The notes: generated by a model not told the origin, from the letters alone. Counted from the first letter of the stretch, positions 1-6,188 are shown. The stretch: DNA of 7,046 nt from an uncultured Oscillibacter sp. (GCA_947245315.1 CAMXNV010000116.1:1-7046), one strand, 5' to 3'. Numbers and translations are program-made.

Positions 1-193
1 CCCTCTCTGAGGGAGCTGTCGCCGCCGGAGGCGGTGACTGAGGGAGTTCCCCGCAGGGAGTTCCCTCGTAGGGGCCGCCACCCTCGGCGGCCCGTTCCTC
101 CGAGGCGCTGAGGGAGTTCCCCGCGAAGTACAACCCTGGGAAAACTCCCTCCGTCACGGCTTCGCCGTGCCACCTCCCTCAAAGAGGGAGGCT
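1..193. repeat. Palindromic GC-rich intergenic repeat cluster (REP/BIME-like)
   Basis: Two related units face each other. The left unit (1-48) has a CCCTC/GAGGG hairpin (1-13), a 9-bp stem at 18-26/30-38 with loop GGA, and then CTGAGGGAGTT. The right unit (144-191) read on the minus strand has the same plan: an 8-bp stem at 173-180/184-191, a 6-bp stem CACGGC/GCCGTG at 155-160/164-169, then GGAGGGAGTT. The inner stems differ in sequence but both stay paired. Between the units lie an 8-bp GGGCCGCC/GGCGGCCC hairpin (72-79/86-93) and a perfect 17-bp direct repeat (38-54 and 108-124). No coding frame is convincing. The cluster lies beyond the infB terminator and is cut by the window edge. It is probably a dispersed palindromic repeat family; copy number cannot be seen here. 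Confidence 0.7.
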
Positions 194-285
194 TTGGGGG
201 ACGGCTTTTTGGAGGCTTGTTCTCACTAATAGAATGAGACGCCCCCCAATCAGCTATTCCCCCACAGCGCAAAACCCAGCAAGCC
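194..285. other. Non-coding spacer between repeat cluster and infB terminator
   Basis: No gene or convincing signal is visible. A weak short inverted repeat, TCTCA/TGAGA, lies around 220-240. The stretch may be the outer flank of the repeat cluster. Confidence 0.4.
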
Positions 286-316
286 AAATAAAGGGCGGCG
301 GCATAGCCGCCGCCCC
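286..316 (-). terminator. Intrinsic terminator of the rimP-infB operon
   Basis: On the minus strand, 12 nt after the infB stop codon, there is a perfect 10-bp GC stem (306-315 pairing with 293-302) with loop TAT, followed by TTTATTT. This is a standard Rho-independent terminator and places the end of the operon right after infB. Confidence 0.92.
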
Positions 317-328
317 TTGGATGATACA

Positions 329-2776
329 TCAACGGGGAATCTCCTCCATGGTATAGCCTTCCACGATGTCCCCTTCCTTGATATCGTTGAACTTCTCAAT
401 GGTCAATCCGCATTCATAGCCGCTGGCCACTTCCTTGGCCGCGTCCTTGAAGCGCTGGAGCGAAGCCAGGGCGCCCTCGTGAATCACGATGCCGTCCCGG
501 ACCAGGCGCACGGAGCAGTTCCGGACAATCTTGCCGTCCTGCACGTAGCAGCCCGCCACGGTGCCCACGCCCGAGACCTTGTAGGTCTGCCGGACCTCCG
601 CGTGGCCCAGCAGGGCCTCCCGGTACTTCGGGGCCAGCATGCCCTTCATGGCCGCGGTGATCTCGTCGATGCAGTCGTAGATCACCCGGTACATCCGCAT
701 ATCCACGTTCTGGCGCTGCGCGCCGTCCCGGGCGGCGGCGTCCGGCCGGACGTTGAAGCCCACGATGATGGCATTGGACGAGGAGGCCAGCATGACGTCG
801 GACTCGTTCACCGCGCCCACGCCTCCGTGGATCACCCGGACGTTGACCTCGTCGTTGGAGAGCTTCTCCAGGGAGGCCTTCACCGCCTCCACGCTGCCCT
901 GGACGTCGGCCTTGACGATGAGGGCCAGCTCCTTCCGCTCGCCCGCCTGAATCTGGTCAAACAGGTTCTCCAGGCTGACCTTCTGCACGGGCGCGGCGGC
1001 CTTGGCCCGCTCCTCGGCCTTGCGCTGCTCCACCAGCTCCCGGGCCATGCGCTCGTCGCTGACGGCGAAGAAGGGACTCCCGGCGGTGGGGGCCTCGCTG
1101 AGGCCCGCGATCTCCACGGGCACGGAGGGCCCGGCCTCCGTGAGGCGGCCGCCCTTGTAGTCCAGCATGGTCCGGACACGGCCCACGGCGGTGCCCGCGA
1201 TGATGATGTCCCCCTGCTTCAGGGTGCCGTTCTGGATCAGCAGCGTGGCCACGGGGCCCCGGCCCTTGTCCAGGCGGGCCTCGATGACGGTGCCGGAGGC
1301 GGCCCGGTTGGGATTGGCTTTCAGCTCGGCCATCTCGGCGGTGAGGGTCACCATCTCCAGCAGGTTGTCAATGCCGATATTTTTCTTGGCCGAGACCTTG
1401 CAGCAGATGGTCTCCCCGCCCCAGTCCTCGGGGACCAGGCCGTGTTCCGTCAGCTGCTGCATGACCTTGTCCGGGTTGGCATTTTCTTTATCTATTTTAT
1501 TGATTGCCACCACAATGGGAATATTGGCCGCCTTGGCATGGGAGATGGACTCTATGGTCTGGGGCATGATGCCGTCGTCCGCCGCCACCATCAGGATGGC
1601 GATGTCCGTCACCATGGCGCCCCGGGCCCGCATGGAGGTGAAGGCCTCGTGTCCCGGGGTGTCCAGGAAGGTGATGGGCTTCCCGTTCACCTGGACCTGG
1701 TAAGCGCCGATGTGCTGGGTGATGCCCCCCGCCTCGCCGGAGGCAACAGACGTGTTCCGGATGGTGTCCAGCAGGGAGGTCTTGCCGTGGTCCACGTGGC
1801 CCATGACCACCACCACCGGGGCCCGGGGCACCAGGTCCTCCGCCTTGTCCTCGGACACGTCGATCAGCTTTTCCTCTATGGTGACCACGACTTCCTTTTC
1901 CACCTTGCAGCCCATTTCCTCGGCGATAAAGGCGGCGGTGTCGTAGTCGATCATCTGGGGCAGGGAGGCCATGATGCCGTTTTTCATCAGGGCCTTGACC
2001 ACCTCGGCCCCGGTCTTCTTCATCCGGCTGGCCAGCTCGCCCACGGAAATCTCGTCGGGAATCTGAACCTTGACGGGGGCTTTCTTGGCGATCTCCAGCT
2101 GGAGGCGGCGCATCCGCTCCTGCTCGTCCTGGCGGCGCTTGTTGGAGAAGGCGGGCCCTCCCCGGCGCTGCTGGCGGCCCTGGACCTTCTCCCGGCCGGA
2201 GCGCTGCTGGCGCTGCATCCGCTCGCCCTGCTGGCCCCCCAGAGCCTCCAGGCGCTCGTCGTACTTGGCCAGGTTCACGTCGCCGCCCTTCCGGGTGTCC
2301 ACGATCTTCTTCTGGGGCACCCGGCTGGCGGGCTTTTGCAGGGCCGCGCCCTGCTGGGGAGCGCCCTGCTGGCCGGAGGAGGCCGCCGGATGGGCGGCGG
2401 GAGCGCCGCCGGGGCGGTTGGCCGCACCCTGCTGCTGCCGCTGGGGGGGCTGGGGCGCGGGCTTCTGGCCGCCGGGCTTCTTCTGCTGCTGGGCGGCGGG
2501 CTGGGGCTTGGCGGGGCCCGCCTGGGGAGCGGCCTTCTTCTCCTCCGCCGGGGCGGGAGGCGCCTCCTGATAGGTCTCCTGGAAGATGACCTGAATGTCG
2601 GAAATGGGATGGTCCTGGGTCAGCCGGTCGAAGATGATGGACAGCTCCCGGTCGGTGAGGACCTGCATGTGGTTCTTGGGAGCGGCGGCGTACTTGGTCA
2701 GAATCTCCGTGATGGTCTTGGTGGGGAGACCGAAGTCCTTCGCCACTTCGTGGACTCTGTATTTTTCAATAGCCAA
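329..2776 (-). CDS. infB: Translation initiation factor IF-2
   Basis: Cytoplasmic GTPase that brings fMet-tRNA to the 30S subunit and promotes 50S joining. The 815-aa product has an N-terminal IF2_N domain (about 2-70), a disordered Gln/Pro/Ala/Gly- then Arg-rich linker (about 71-230) and a second IF2_N-like domain (about 233-298). The G domain has G1 GHVDHGKT (326-333), the GGITQHIG switch region (350-357), DTPGH (372-376), NKID (426-429) and SAK (462-464). Domain II (about 490-575), domain III with GFNVRPD (673-679) and the fMet-tRNA-binding C-terminal domain (about 715-812) follow, so the protein is complete. The start is TTG: a TAG lies immediately upstream in frame, and GAGGTG sits 6 nt before it. 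It is the last gene of the operon, 139 nt after the ylxQ-type gene, with a strong hairpin in the gap and a terminator just downstream. Confidence 0.98.
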   Translation of the reverse strand: MAIEKYRVHEVAKDFGLPTKTITEILTKYAAAPKNHMQVLTDRELSIIFDRLTQDHPISDIQVIFQETYQEAPPAPAEEKKAAPQAGPAKPQPAAQQQKKPGGQKPAPQPPQRQQQGAANRPGGAPAAHPAASSGQQGAPQQGAALQKPASRVPQKKIVDTRKGGDVNLAKYDERLEALGGQQGERMQRQQRSGREKVQGRQQRRGGPAFSNKRRQDEQERMRRLQLEIAKKAPVKVQIPDEISVGELASRMKKTGAEVVKALMKNGIMASLPQMIDYDTAAFIAEEMGCKVEKEVVVTIEEKLIDVSEDKAEDLVPRAPVVVVMGHVDHGKTSLLDTIRNTSVASGEAGGITQHIGAYQVQVNGKPITFLDTPGHEAFTSMRARGAMVTDIAILMVAADDGIMPQTIESISHAKAANIPIVVAINKIDKENANPDKVMQQLTEHGLVPEDWGGETICCKVSAKKNIGIDNLLEMVTLTAEMAELKANPNRAASGTVIEARLDKGRGPVATLLIQNGTLKQGDIIIAGTAVGRVRTMLDYKGGRLTEAGPSVPVEIAGLSEAPTAGSPFFAVSDERMARELVEQRKAEERAKAAAPVQKVSLENLFDQIQAGERKELALIVKADVQGSVEAVKASLEKLSNDEVNVRVIHGGVGAVNESDVMLASSSNAIIVGFNVRPDAAARDGAQRQNVDMRMYRVIYDCIDEITAAMKGMLAPKYREALLGHAEVRQTYKVSGVGTVAGCYVQDGKIVRNCSVRLVRDGIVIHEGALASLQRFKDAAKEVASGYECGLTIEKFNDIKEGDIVEGYTMEEIPR

Positions 2777-2815
2777 CTAAAACACCTCGTTTGATTCCCC
2801 TCCGGGAGCCCGTTT

Positions 2816-2847
2816 GAAAACCGGCGGAACGCCGCCCGCCGGCTTTC
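2816..2847 (-). promoter_or_regulatory. Strong stem-loop between the ylxQ-type gene and infB
   Basis: On the minus strand a 12-bp stem (2836-2847 pairing with 2816-2827, one G-U pair) closes an 8-nt loop; its 3' arm ends CCGGTTTTC. The wobble pair forms only in the minus-strand RNA, which is the transcribed one. It looks like a weak terminator or attenuator, or an RNA processing site setting IF2 level relative to upstream genes. The U-run lies mostly inside the stem, so termination may be inefficient. A second small hairpin (GGGCC/GGCCC, 2886-2899) lies just upstream in the same gap. The structure is visible; the role is inferred. Confidence 0.6.
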
Positions 2848-2915
2848 AGACGGACTCAGGAGCGGAGAAATTGAATGGAAAACAGGGGCCGCGAGGCCCG
2901 ATCCGCGGGGGCACC

Positions 2916-3641
2916 TCAGCGCCCCCCGCCCCGGCGGCCTCCGCCGGTGTCCGGCCTGCCGCTGGAGCCCGGCTTGCCGCCGGGACCCGGGCCGCCGCGC
3001 TTCCTGGGCGGGTGTCCGGCGTCCGGACGCCGTGCGCCCCTGGGGGGACTGCCCTTGGGCCGGTTGGAGGGAGAACGGCGCTCCCCCGGTTCGCCGGGCC
3101 GGGGACGGTCCCGCCCTGCGGGGCGGGGCTTCCGCCCGCCCTCCGGGGGACCGGCTCTTCCGGGACGTCCGTCCCGCCGGTCTCCGGGGGTTCGACGGTC
3201 CCTCTTCCCCGGGGGAGAGGGGGAGCGGCGGTTCTCCCTGGGCGGCGGGTCCCGCCTGGGGGCCGACTGCCGTTCCAGCGCCCGGCGGCGCTTCAGGTCC
3301 ATCCGGGCGGCGGCCTTGCCGTAGCGCTCCGGGTCCTGAAGGGCCAGGCGTTCCGTTACGGCGGCGGCCAGGCCCGTGTCCGTCAGGGCGGCAACGGCCG
3401 CCGTGCCCCGGCCCAGGGCCCCGCCCAGCTCCGCCTTGGAGAAGGGGAGCGTCAGGTGGAGGCAGTGGCCCTCCTGGGCCAGGTGCGCCCCCCGGCGGAG
3501 GGTGTTGTCCGCCGCGTCGGCGGCCAGCAGGATCAGCCGGGCCTGCCCGGCCCGGGCGGCCAGGGCCGTGGGCTCCTCGCCGATGACCAGCCGCCCGCCC
3601 CGGAGGGCCAGCCCCAGAAGGGAGAGAACGGGATTGTTCAT
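2916..3641 (-). CDS. ylxQ: L7Ae/YlxQ-family RNA-binding protein with long Arg/Gly/Pro-rich tail
   Basis: Residues 1 to about 105 match the small L7Ae/L30e/Gadd45-fold proteins found between rnpM and infB in Firmicutes: an N-terminal LSLLGLALRGGRLVIGEE, then LILLAADAADNTLRR, where the conserved Asn follows the second strand, then a TLPFSKAELG stretch. These are putative ribosome-associated RNA-binding proteins, often annotated as 50S L7Ae-like. Family members are usually about 100 aa. This one is 241 aa: residues from about 115 on form a disordered tail of Arg, Gly, Pro, Ser, Asp and Lys with almost no hydrophobic or aromatic residues, and repeated GRP, RRP and PPR-type units. The ATG overlaps the rnpM stop (ATGA), with GGGAGG 6 nt upstream, so translation is probably coupled. 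The N-terminal call is firm; function of the tail is unknown. Confidence 0.88.
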   Translation of the reverse strand: MNNPVLSLLGLALRGGRLVIGEEPTALAARAGQARLILLAADAADNTLRRGAHLAQEGHCLHLTLPFSKAELGGALGRGTAAVAALTDTGLAAAVTERLALQDPERYGKAAARMDLKRRRALERQSAPRRDPPPRENRRSPSPPGKRDRRTPGDRRDGRPGRAGPPEGGRKPRPAGRDRPRPGEPGERRSPSNRPKGSPPRGARRPDAGHPPRKRGGPGPGGKPGSSGRPDTGGGRRGGGR

Positions 3642-3910
3642 GTCGCGCCTCCCAACTCCGCCTCCATGGCGTCGTAGACCTCGGGGGGGATGGCGGTCTC
3701 AAAGGCCCGTTCCAGAGCCCGGGACTTCCGGGCCCTCTTCAAACAGGCCACGTCCCGGCAGACGTAAGCGCCCCGGCCGGGCTTCTTGCCGCCGAAGTCC
3801 AGGCTCACGTCCCCCTCCGGGGAGCGGACCACCCGCAGCAGGAGCTTCTTGTCCTTCATCTCCCGGCAGCCCACGCACTGGCGCTGGGGAATTTTTTTGA
3901 CCTTGGGCAC
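3638..3910 (-). CDS. rnpM: RNase P modulator RnpM (YlxR, DUF448)
   Basis: Small basic RNA-binding protein of the YlxR family; the Bacillus subtilis homologue has been reported to bind RNase P RNA and modulate its activity. From the chosen start the 90-aa product has the signature IPQRQCVGC (Cys12, Cys15), then LLRVVRSPEG, then PGRGAYVCRDVACL (Cys51, Cys56) and a helical C-terminus. The longest frame starts at a GTG at 3922, but that codon abuts the AAGGAAGG ribosome binding site with no spacer. The GTG at 3910 has a 12-nt spacer and gives the usual MPKVKKIP-type N-terminus, so it is preferred. The gene follows nusA closely and overlaps the next gene by 4 bp. Gene identity is firm; the start is moderately sure. 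Confidence 0.93.
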   Translation of the reverse strand: MPKVKKIPQRQCVGCREMKDKKLLLRVVRSPEGDVSLDFGGKKPGRGAYVCRDVACLKRARKSRALERAFETAIPPEVYDAMEAELGGAT

Positions 3911-3949
3911 TTTGAAAACCACCCTTCCTTGTGAGTCTGGGATGACGGG

Positions 3950-5125
3950 TCAGCCCTCCTCCTCGGGGGCCTCTTCCTCCTCCGCCGGGGGTTCCGCCGG
4001 GGCGGGGAAGAGCTCCTCGCCCTCCTCGGGCTGGTAGCTCTGGGGCTTGATGTCGATTTTATATCCGGTGAGCCGGGCCGCCAGGCGGGCGTTCTGGCCC
4101 TCCTTGCCGATGGCCAGGGAGAGCTGATCGTCCGGCACCACGCAGCGGCAGGCCTTGCCCTCCTCGGCCATGCGGACCTCCACCACGTCGGCGGGAGCCA
4201 GGGCGGCGGCGATGAACTCGGCGGGGTCCTCGCTGAACTTGATGATGTCGATTTTCTCGCCCCGGAGCTCGTCGACAATGACGGCCACCCGCTGGCCCCT
4301 GGGGCCCACGCAGGCGCCGATGGGATCGATGTTCTCGTCGTTGGACCAGACGGCCATCTTGGTGCGGCTCCCCGCCTCCCGGGCGATGGAGCGCACCTCC
4401 ACGGTGCCGTCGAAGATCTCGGGGACCTCCAGCTCGAAGAGGCGCTTGACCAGGCCGGGATGGGTCCGGGAGATCAGCACCTGGGGGCCCCGGGTGGAGC
4501 GGCGCACGTCCACCACGTAGACCTTGATGTGCATGCCCTCCTCCAGGGGTTCGCCGGGGACCTGTTCCCCGGCCAGGAGCAGGGCCTCCGTGGACTCCGA
4601 GCCGGTGCCGATGCGGAGGGAGGCCGCGCCGTTCCGGGGATCGATCCGGGTGACGACGCCGGTGAGAATCTCGTGCTGCTTGGAGTTGAACTCGTCGTAG
4701 ACCATGCCCCGCTCCGCTTCCCGGAGGCCCTGGATAATGACCTGTTTGCCGTTGCCCGCGGCGATCCGGCCGAACTCCATCTTGTCCACGGGGATGTTCA
4801 CCACGTCCCCGATCTCATACCGGGCGGAGAGGGCCTTGGCCTCCTCCAGGGACATCTCGTTGAAGGGGTCCACATAGTCCTCCTCGTCCACCACGGTCTT
4901 CCGGATGAACATGCGGAGCTCCTTGTGTTCCTCGTCGGCCTCCACGACTATATTTTCCTCTTCCACATCCTTGTGGTCCCGCTGGTAGGCGGTGGTAATG
5001 GCCTTGATGACCTTTTCCAGCATGGCCGCCTTGGGGATGCCCCGCTCCTTCTCCAGCAGGTCCAGCGCCGCGAAGATCTCAGCGGGATTCATGCCCGCGG
5101 GTTCCTTCTGCTTTTTGCCTCTCAT
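3950..5125 (-). CDS. nusA: Transcription termination/antitermination factor NusA
   Basis: RNA polymerase-binding elongation factor affecting pausing, intrinsic termination and antitermination of ribosomal RNA operons. The 391-aa product has an N-terminal polymerase-binding domain (about 12-145), an S1 domain (about 150-222, ending in the conserved ISRTHPGLVKRLFELEVPEI), KH1 (about 228-300, GPRGQRV at 274-280) and KH2 (about 312-365, IGKEGQNARLAARLTG at 339-354). It stops soon after KH2, as in Firmicutes, lacking the two acidic repeats of Escherichia coli NusA, but ends in a short Glu-rich tail (about 366-391). The ATG at 5125 has AAGGAG 11 nt upstream. An internal ATG at codon 12, with AAGGA about 10 nt before it, would give the more typical MNPAEIF start and is a real alternative. 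It lies 87 nt after rimP, in an AT-rich gap. Confidence 0.97.
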   Translation of the reverse strand: MRGKKQKEPAGMNPAEIFAALDLLEKERGIPKAAMLEKVIKAITTAYQRDHKDVEEENIVVEADEEHKELRMFIRKTVVDEEDYVDPFNEMSLEEAKALSARYEIGDVVNIPVDKMEFGRIAAGNGKQVIIQGLREAERGMVYDEFNSKQHEILTGVVTRIDPRNGAASLRIGTGSESTEALLLAGEQVPGEPLEEGMHIKVYVVDVRRSTRGPQVLISRTHPGLVKRLFELEVPEIFDGTVEVRSIAREAGSRTKMAVWSNDENIDPIGACVGPRGQRVAVIVDELRGEKIDIIKFSEDPAEFIAAALAPADVVEVRMAEEGKACRCVVPDDQLSLAIGKEGQNARLAARLTGYKIDIKPQSYQPEEGEELFPAPAEPPAEEEEAPEEEG

Positions 5126-5212
5126 CTTAGCTGATTCTCCTTACCAAAGTAAAATACGGTGATCGATACTATATTTAAATAACAGACAAAGGGATCAAGC
5201 CGGGCGGGAGAT

Positions 5213-5674
5213 TCAGAACTCCACCCGCAAACGGACCAGGGCCACGTCCTTCTTGGCGAAGGTCCGGGCCTCCCGGCCCACGGTGACGGTGACGTCCCCG
5301 CTCTCGAGGTCATAGGACTCCAGGACGCCGGGGATTTCCTTCTGCCCGTTCAGGGCCCGGTAGAGCTTCACCAGCACGGGGCTGCCCAGGAAGCGCTGGA
5401 AGTCCTCCGGGCGTTTAAGGGCCCGCTCCGCTCCGGCGGAACCGACCTCCAGGGTGTAGCTCCCCTCGATGGGGTCCGCCTCGTCCAGGAGGTCCGAGAG
5501 AGTCCGGGACACGGCCTCGCAGTCCAGAATGTCCACGCCGCCCTCCTTGTCCAGCAGGACCCGGAGGTACCAGGTTCCGCCCTCCTTGACGTACTCCACG
5601 TCCCAGAGGGTGCAGCCCGCCTGGGCGATGGCGGGGGCCGCCAGCTCCGCGGTGAGTTCGGTGATTTTTTTCAT
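5213..5674 (-). CDS. rimP: Ribosome maturation factor RimP
   Basis: Assembly factor for the 30S subunit that acts with S12 and the central pseudoknot of 16S rRNA. The 153-aa product is full length for the family. The N-terminal alpha/beta domain carries CTLWDVEYVKEGGTWYLRVL (about 21-40), DILDCEAVSRTLSDLLDE, and the variant signature YTLEVGSAGAERALKRPEDF, where homologues commonly have a YxLEVSSPGxxRPL form. The C-terminal SH3-like domain begins about residue 90 (GVLESYDLESGDVTVTV). The start is ATG at 5674 with GGGAGG 11 nt upstream. It is the first gene of the nusA-infB operon, and its 5' leader region contains the large hairpin element at 5702-5863. No promoter was seen between that element and the start codon. 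Confidence 0.95.
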   Translation of the reverse strand: MKKITELTAELAAPAIAQAGCTLWDVEYVKEGGTWYLRVLLDKEGGVDILDCEAVSRTLSDLLDEADPIEGSYTLEVGSAGAERALKRPEDFQRFLGSPVLVKLYRALNGQKEIPGVLESYDLESGDVTVTVGREARTFAKKDVALVRLRVEF

Positions 5675-5701
5675 AGGCGCGGTAACCTCCCGTTATTTTT
5701 A

Positions 5702-5863
5702 AGAGCCAGTTTAAAGTCTCCGGGTGCGCCGGATGGGCGGGGATTTTTATGCCGATCAAGGCAAATTTACGCAGGCGGGCTGACGCCCGGCAAGGAAATT
5801 TAACGCAGAGCGGCGAAAAAAGACCCGCTCAGACGGTGTGCACGGAGATTTTAATCTGGCTCT
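5702..5863. repeat. 162-bp near-palindromic element (MITE-like or structured RNA)
   Basis: The outer arms 5702-5727 and 5840-5863 pair over 24 positions with one mismatch, one G-T and a 2-nt bulge; the ends are AGAGCCAG and CTGGCTCT. Inside, GGGCGGG (5735-5741) pairs with CCCGCTC (5824-5830) and five Ts (5744-5748) with As (5817-5821). GCCG (5751-5754) pairs with CGGC (5811-5814), and AAATTT (5763-5768) with AAATTT (5796-5801). The apex is CGGGC-TGAC-GCCCG (5776-5789). The plus-strand RNA folds better: it gives G-U pairs and two tandem GA/AG mismatches where the minus-strand RNA gives C-A and C-U mismatches. If the ends are taken as 5703 and 5862, TAA flanks both sides, like a 3-bp target duplication. 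It has no coding capacity, so it is either a small non-autonomous mobile element or an RNA element. Confidence 0.75.
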
Positions 5864-5881
5864 AAGGAAGGGAAAATAGTC

Positions 5882-5910
5882 AAGAAAAAGAGCGGACCCC
5901 CGGTCCACTC
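5882..5910 (-). terminator. Intrinsic terminator/attenuator hairpin upstream of rimP
   Basis: The minus-strand RNA forms a 9-bp stem GAGUGGACC/GGUCCGCUC (5902-5910 with 5890-5898) with loop GGG, followed by UUUUUCUU. One pair is G-U only in this orientation, supporting minus-strand use. It lies about 30 nt after the predicted start of the transcript from the promoter at 5946-5974 and about 210 nt before rimP, so it would cut short most operon transcripts unless read through. Confidence 0.75.
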
Positions 5911-5945
5911 CTTATCTTACACTTCCAACATACTCTAATATATGC

Positions 5946-5974
5946 AATATACCACAGCCAATGAAAAAGCGCAA
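5946..5974 (-). promoter_or_regulatory. Probable sigma-A promoter for the rimP operon or a short leader RNA
   Basis: On the minus strand there is TTGCGC (5969-5974), a 17-bp spacer and TATATT (5946-5951) with TG one base upstream (extended -10). The predicted start is an A near 5939. The -35 is weak, but the extended -10 compensates. It is the only good minus-strand promoter found before rimP. Confidence 0.6.
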
Positions 5975-6002
5975 GCCTTTTCGTAAAATTTTCCTGGGTT
6001 TC

Positions 6003-6106
6003 TTACCGCCGGAGGGACGTTTTTTCTAGGAGGGGGAGAGGCCCGCCCAAGGGGGGCCGCCTCCCGCCGGAGGGCCGGGGAGGGGGGGGAGCGGCGTATT
6101 TAAATA
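6003..6106. other. GC-rich structured island between the divergent promoters
   Basis: No gene is supported. A layered inverted repeat spans 6056-6095: GCCGC/GCGGC, then CCC/GGG after a mismatch, enclosing CCGG-AGGG-CCGG. A second hairpin (GGCCC/GGGCC) lies at 6040-6058. Four G-runs (6072-6089, ending in eight Gs) could form a G-quadruplex on the plus strand. An AT palindrome TATTTAAATA follows at 6097-6106. Its position between two divergent promoters suggests insulation or regulation, but this is inferred. Confidence 0.45.
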
Positions 6107-6155
6107 AGGTACAAGGGCCGGGAGAAAATTTTTTGAATTCCAAGCAAAATTTCTC

Positions 6156-6184
6156 TTGACACGGGCGGGAAATTCGATTATTAT
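6156..6184 (+). promoter_or_regulatory. Sigma-A promoter of the S10 operon leader
   Basis: Perfect -35 TTGACA (6156-6161), exactly 17 bp of spacer, and -10 TATTAT (6179-6184). Transcription should start at the Gs at 6189-6191, immediately before the structured leader. AT-rich DNA with an A/T run lies just upstream (6123-6152). Confidence 0.92.
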
Positions 6185-6188
6185 GTAT

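Noticed and set aside
1..193. CRISPR array
   Set aside because: Repeats are few, unequal, inverted and irregularly spaced, with no uniform spacers.
317..2794. An 825-codon open frame antisense to infB, longer than infB itself
   Set aside because: It mirrors the GC-rich codon pattern of infB, starts without a ribosome binding site and encodes low-complexity Gly/Leu/His-rich sequence. infB is unmistakable on the other strand.
2698..3702. Alternative 334-codon minus-strand frame overlapping the ylxQ-type gene and infB start
   Set aside because: Pro/Arg/Gly-rich out-of-frame reading; the ylxQ frame has the coupled ATGA start, a ribosome binding site and the L7Ae fold.
4460..5134. Antisense open frame opposite nusA
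   Set aside because: Complementary shadow of nusA codon bias with no start signal and no recognisable domain.
5160..5206. Internal promoter between rimP and nusA (TTGATC with TATAGT on the minus strand)
   Set aside because: The spacing is about 20 bp and both boxes are weak; AT-rich sequence alone gives such matches.
5882..5939. T-box or other known riboswitch before rimP
   Set aside because: The leader is only about 55 nt and has no T-box sequence or other known aptamer signature.
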